Source: JBCCMQ01 sp039026235 (GTDB lineage: Bacteria > Pseudomonadota > Alphaproteobacteria > Rhodobacterales > Rhodobacteraceae). Taken from it: a DNA stretch of 64,000 bases. Of the stretch, positions 60,658 to 64,000 are shown piece after piece (positions within the stretch are counted from its first letter, which is position 1; each line of letters starts with the position of its first letter). Both the position numbers and the translations under genes were made by a program. Where the stretch lies: positions 3,886 through 67,885 of the forward strand of contig JBCCMQ010000016.1 in assembly GCA_039026235.1 (NCBI GenBank), written 5' to 3'. The notes under the pieces were generated by a model. That model worked only from the letters and a program-made list of their open reading frames with translations. It searched no databases and was not told where the DNA came from.

Positions 60658-62202
60658 TTACGCGAACCACCAGCGCTCGGCGATGCGGCTGCCGTCAAGC
60701 TGCCAGAGGTTGCCGATATCTGGTCCGTGGGCGAGCTTCTTCGATGCCGCGTCGACATAGTTGGCGTACATCGGAACGATGGTGCCGCCCTCTTCCGACA
60801 TGATCTGCTGCATCTCGGTGTAGATTTCTTTGCGCTTTGCGCTGTCGAGTTCGGCGCGGCCTTCCATCAAGAGCGACTGGAAGCGTTCGTTTTCCCAACT
60901 GGTGTCGTTCCAGGGAACGCCGGTTTCATAGGCTGTTGAGAACATCCAGTCCTCGGTCGCCCGACCGGACCAGTAGCACGCGCACCATGGCTTCTTGAGC
61001 CAGACGTTCGACCAATAGCCGTCATCGGGTTCCTGAACCACATTGATGTTGATGCCCGCACCCTTGGCCGAAGCCTGATACAATTGCGCCGAGTCAACCG
61101 CGCCTGGGAAGGCCGCGTTGGCTGCTGAAAGATCGACCGTAAGGCTGTCGAGCCCGGCTTCTTTCAGGAAGAACTTTGCCTTGTCCGGATCGTATTCGAT
61201 CTGCTCAAGTTCGGACGCAAAATACTGGTTCGCCGGTCCGATCGGATGGTCATTTCCGACCGCACCATGGCCTTGAAGGATCTTGTCGACCATCTCTTGA
61301 CGGTTGATCGCGTATTTCAAAGCCTTACGCACATTCACATCGCTGTAAGGCTCAAGGTTGGTGAGCATGGGGAATGTAAAGTGCTGGTTGCCGGTGACCT
61401 CAAAGATCTCGACCATCGGGTTGGCGCGCATCAGCGGCTCGGTCTTGAAATCCACGCGGTTCACCACATCGACCTGACCGGTCATCAAGGCGTTCATACG
61501 TGCCGACGAATCGTTGATGGCGATGGCTTCGATGGAATCGAACCAGCCTGCGCGCCCGTCCTTGTAGTGGCTGTCCACGCGGCTGACCACGGTCCGAACG
61601 CCCGGATCGAAGCTTTCCACCTTGTAAAGGCCGGTGCCGATGCCCTGGGCAATCGCTTCGTCGATCATACCCGCTGGATACATCAGGATGTGGTAGTCCG
61701 ACATTAGGAACGGGAAATCGGCGTTGCCGGCTTTCAGCACGAACTGAACCTGGCTGTCGCCCATCTTCTTCATTTCGTCGATGGCCGCCACGATCGGCTT
61801 CGCCGCAGACTTGGCGCCTTCGGCAGTATGCATCATGAGCGATTCGATCACGTCATCCGCACCAAACGGTTTGCCGTTGTGAAATGTAACACCCGTCCGA
61901 AGGTTGAAAGTCCATGTCTTGGCGTCGGCGCTGGCTTCCCAGCTTTCGGCAAGTTCGCCGACCAGTTCGCCGCTAGCTGTCACTTCGGTCAGGCAATCGA
62001 ACACACAGCCATGGGCCATATTGATCATATAGCTGTCCGAATGGGTGCGGCCGTCCCAGCTGTCAGAGGTGTTCGCACCGGCCAGGCCAATCCGTAGCGT
62101 TCCGCCCCGCTTGGCCTGCGCGGTCGCCGGAAGGCCAGTGGCGGCGATCACCCCCGCTGCAGCACCGGACTTAAGCAACCCGCGTCTGCTAAATTGTGTC
62201 AT
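60658..62202 (-). CDS. Peptide/opine-type ABC transporter solute-binding protein (SBP family 5)
   Basis: A 514-residue family 5 binding protein with a twin-arginine signal (FSRRGLLKSGAAAG, cleavage near AQAK), suggesting folded export. Typical features: GTLRIGL, LAESWEASADAKTWTFNLR, VTFHNGKPFGADDV, and NVRKALKYAINR. ATG at 62202 follows GGGAG. Binds peptides, opines or similar solutes for the ABC importer encoded just upstream. Last gene of that operon. Confidence 0.93.
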   Translation of the reverse strand: MTQFSRRGLLKSGAAAGVIAATGLPATAQAKRGGTLRIGLAGANTSDSWDGRTHSDSYMINMAHGCVFDCLTEVTASGELVGELAESWEASADAKTWTFNLRTGVTFHNGKPFGADDVIESLMMHTAEGAKSAAKPIVAAIDEMKKMGDSQVQFVLKAGNADFPFLMSDYHILMYPAGMIDEAIAQGIGTGLYKVESFDPGVRTVVSRVDSHYKDGRAGWFDSIEAIAINDSSARMNALMTGQVDVVNRVDFKTEPLMRANPMVEIFEVTGNQHFTFPMLTNLEPYSDVNVRKALKYAINRQEMVDKILQGHGAVGNDHPIGPANQYFASELEQIEYDPDKAKFFLKEAGLDSLTVDLSAANAAFPGAVDSAQLYQASAKGAGININVVQEPDDGYWSNVWLKKPWCACYWSGRATEDWMFSTAYETGVPWNDTSWENERFQSLLMEGRAELDSAKRKEIYTEMQQIMSEEGGTIVPMYANYVDAASKKLAHGPDIGNLWQLDGSRIAERWWFA

Positions 62203-62286
62203 TCGTGTCTCCCTGTTTTGTTCTTGAGTGATTGTTCTGTTCAACCCTACACGCCCAGAGGCGGTTTTGCGCCGGGGTGATTCGTC

Positions 62287-63945
62287 TCACATCTTACCAA
62301 CTGCGGCATCGCCGATGTTATCAACTCCCCGTTCTGCCAGCAGGTCGGTCAACCAGTCGGGGTCCATCTCGGGAACGGAACTTAGCAGCAGATCCGTGTA
62401 GGGATGATGGGGCGGCGTGAACATTTCGTCCTTGGGACCAAATTCCACCACGCGGCCGTCTTTCATCACCACCACCTCGTCTGAAATCGCCCGCACCGTC
62501 GCCAGATCATGGGTGATGAACATATAACTGAGGTTCAGTTCGTTCTGAAGGCGCGCCAAAAGCTTCAAAATGCCTTCGGCCACAAGCTGGTCCAGCGCGC
62601 TGGTGACTTCATCGCAGATGATGAACTTGGGCTCGGCGGCCAGGGCACGCGCGATGCCGACCCGTTGCTTCTGGCCGCCGGACAATTCCGATGGCAGGCG
62701 ATCGATGAACTTGGATGGCTCCAGCTCGATCTGATCCAGCAACTCTTCGACACGGCGCCGTTTCTGACTGCCTTTAAGACCCAGGTAGAATTCGACAGGA
62801 CGCCCGATCAGCTCGCCAATCGGTTTGCGCGGGTTCAACGCCGTGTCGGCCATCTGATAGATCATCTGCACCTGGCGCAACTGATCCTTCGACCGCTTGC
62901 GATAATCCGTCGGCAGGTCCGCACCATCCAGTTGGATTGCACCCTGTTTCGGCGGCAGGAGACCGGTAATGCAGCGCGCCGTCGTCGATTTTCCGGAACC
63001 GGATTCGCCCACTACGGCCACTGTGCGGCCCGCATGGATGTCGAAGCTGACATCATGCAGAACGGGCACCCGGCCATAGGCGGCGGTCACACCATGCACA
63101 GATATGACGGGTGTGGCCGTCGCATCGGCCAGCGGCTTTTGATCGCGCTGAAAACTGCGGACGGCCCAAAGTGACTTCGTATAGTCCTTCTGGGGGCTCG
63201 TCAGCATTGTACGGGTATCGGATTCTTCGACCTCGTCGCCCTTCAATAGAACCTTAATCTTGTCCGCCATCTGGGCGACCACGGCCAGGTCGTGGGTAAT
63301 GTAGATGGCGGCTGTATTGAACTGTTCGACGATGTCGCGGATGGACGCCAAAACCTCGATCTGCGTGGTCACATCTAACGCCGTCGTAGGCTCATCGAAA
63401 ACGATCAGATCCGGCCGGCACGACATGGCCATAGCCGTCATCGCCCGCTGAAGCTGCCCGCCCGACACCTGGTGAGGATAGCGAAAGCCAATTTCGTCCG
63501 GATTGGGCAACCGCAGACGCTGGTAAAGTTCGATACCGTCGGTCTCGCTTTCAGTTTTGGACATCACACTGTGCTGTACCGGACCTTCGGTGTGCTGATC
63601 GATCAGACGATGGGCCGGATTGAATGACGCCGCTGCCGATTGGGCGACATAGGCGATCCGCTTGCCCAGAAGAGCGCGTTTCTGGGCCGCCGAAGCGCCA
63701 AGCAAATCAATGCCGTCAAACTCCACCGTACCGTCGGAAATCCGGCAACCGTCGCGCGTGAAGCCCATCGCCGCCAGACCAATTGTGGACTTCCCCGCGC
63801 CGGATTCGCCGATCAACCCCAGAACCTCTCCCTTGTTCAGATCAAGATCGACGCCGTTCACGATCTGCATCCAGGTCTCGTCAGCCCTGCCTTCGATCTT
63901 GAGGCCGCGCACTTTCACCAAGGGTTCGTTCGAGCGTGTGTTCAT
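62287..63945 (-). CDS. Double ABC ATPase of a peptide-type importer (DppD-DppF fusion)
   Basis: A 552-residue protein with two complete ATPase domains: Walker A GESGAGKST and GESGSGKST, signatures VSGGQLQRA and LSGGQKQRV, Walker B LIVFDEPTTALD and FIICDEVTSALD. Nickel/peptide importers often fuse or pair DppD and DppF this way. Its ATG overlaps the stop of the permease upstream (ATGA). Confidence 0.95.
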   Translation of the reverse strand: MNTRSNEPLVKVRGLKIEGRADETWMQIVNGVDLDLNKGEVLGLIGESGAGKSTIGLAAMGFTRDGCRISDGTVEFDGIDLLGASAAQKRALLGKRIAYVAQSAAASFNPAHRLIDQHTEGPVQHSVMSKTESETDGIELYQRLRLPNPDEIGFRYPHQVSGGQLQRAMTAMAMSCRPDLIVFDEPTTALDVTTQIEVLASIRDIVEQFNTAAIYITHDLAVVAQMADKIKVLLKGDEVEESDTRTMLTSPQKDYTKSLWAVRSFQRDQKPLADATATPVISVHGVTAAYGRVPVLHDVSFDIHAGRTVAVVGESGSGKSTTARCITGLLPPKQGAIQLDGADLPTDYRKRSKDQLRQVQMIYQMADTALNPRKPIGELIGRPVEFYLGLKGSQKRRRVEELLDQIELEPSKFIDRLPSELSGGQKQRVGIARALAAEPKFIICDEVTSALDQLVAEGILKLLARLQNELNLSYMFITHDLATVRAISDEVVVMKDGRVVEFGPKDEMFTPPHHPYTDLLLSSVPEMDPDWLTDLLAERGVDNIGDAAVGKM

Positions 63946-64000
63946 TCCTTAAGCCCCGACGATTTGTGCAGCATCCAATCGACCACAAAGTTCACCGCGA
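63942..64000 (-). CDS. ABC transporter permease, last codons only (gene continues outside window)
   Basis: The minus strand at the end of the window reads AVNFVVDWMLHKSSGLKE then stop, a typical C-terminal tail of DppC-type permeases (VNFxVDWxxD). Only about 18 codons are inside. The stop overlaps the ATPase start, so it belongs to the same operon. Confidence 0.75.
   Translation of the reverse strand, partial: AVNFVVDWMLHKSSGLKE

Noticed and set aside
1..64000. CRISPR array, tRNA or rRNA genes, complete insertion sequence
   Set aside because: No regularly spaced repeats, cloverleaf-like sequences, rRNA blocks or transposase with terminal repeats were seen by eye on either strand; a tRNAscan or ISfinder run would settle it.

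Overview
The window reads as a chromosomal segment of an alphaproteobacterium, most likely a marine Rhodobacteraceae (Roseobacter-group) member. This is inferred from gene content and order rather than from any marker search: an lptC-lptA-lptB-hpf-ptsN run, a rimP-nusA-ylxR-infB operon, a secA / parvulin / argJ / mutT neighbourhood, a phosphate-binding/OmpA fusion protein, a DUF5927-type glycosyltransferase and two TRAP solute-binding proteins. No rRNA, tRNA, CRISPR array, intact insertion sequence or plasmid/phage replication gene was seen.

Region 1 (1-17.7 kb) is an accessory catabolic island. It encodes an aldehyde dehydrogenase (cut by the window edge), a zinc alcohol dehydrogenase, a decayed Tat-exported GMC alcohol oxidase (three in-frame stops), and a complete acyl-CoA beta-oxidation set: acyl-CoA ligase, acyl-CoA dehydrogenase, MaoC hydratase, a 17beta-HSD4-like SDR and a DUF35-thiolase pair. 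It also has a PaaG-like crotonase, an alpha-methylacyl-CoA racemase, a nitronate-monooxygenase-like flavoprotein and a MarR regulator. A tripartite TRAP importer with a second, duplicated binding protein closes the island. The logic is import of an alcohol or acid, oxidation to the acid, CoA activation, and side-chain shortening of a 2-methyl-branched chain (isoprenoid, terpenoid or sterol side chain). The half-site ATTCGNNTGC recurs in every promoter region of the island and forms near-palindromes at two divergent intergenic regions, suggesting one regulon.

Region 2 (17.7-23.1 kb) is a transition zone: a gene-poor stretch with a possible winged-helix remnant, a large membrane protein, an 840-bp degenerate stretch, and a lone glgB.

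Region 3 (23.1-41 kb) is envelope and surface-polysaccharide biology: a degenerate EAL signalling protein, RNase D, kdsD, the Lpt genes, hpf and ptsN. Then, on the minus strand, come kdsB, a GT2, galU, a GT4, and a GT2-GT14/DUF5927-sulfotransferase cassette that suggests a sulfated branched glycan. cysQ, which clears the sulfotransferase by-product PAP, and an orphan polysaccharide-export permease lie beside it.

Region 4 (40-64 kb) is mostly core housekeeping: alkB, dnaK-dnaJ (with a sigma-32-like promoter), radC, secA, ppiC, argJ, mutT, infB, ylxR, nusA and rimP. The last operon carries a promoter and an intrinsic-terminator hairpin only about 20 bp before rimP, a likely attenuator. An AT-rich gene desert lies beside secA. 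The window ends with a CHAP-domain lysin-like gene and a peptide-type ABC importer (binding protein, fused double ATPase, and the last codons of a permease).
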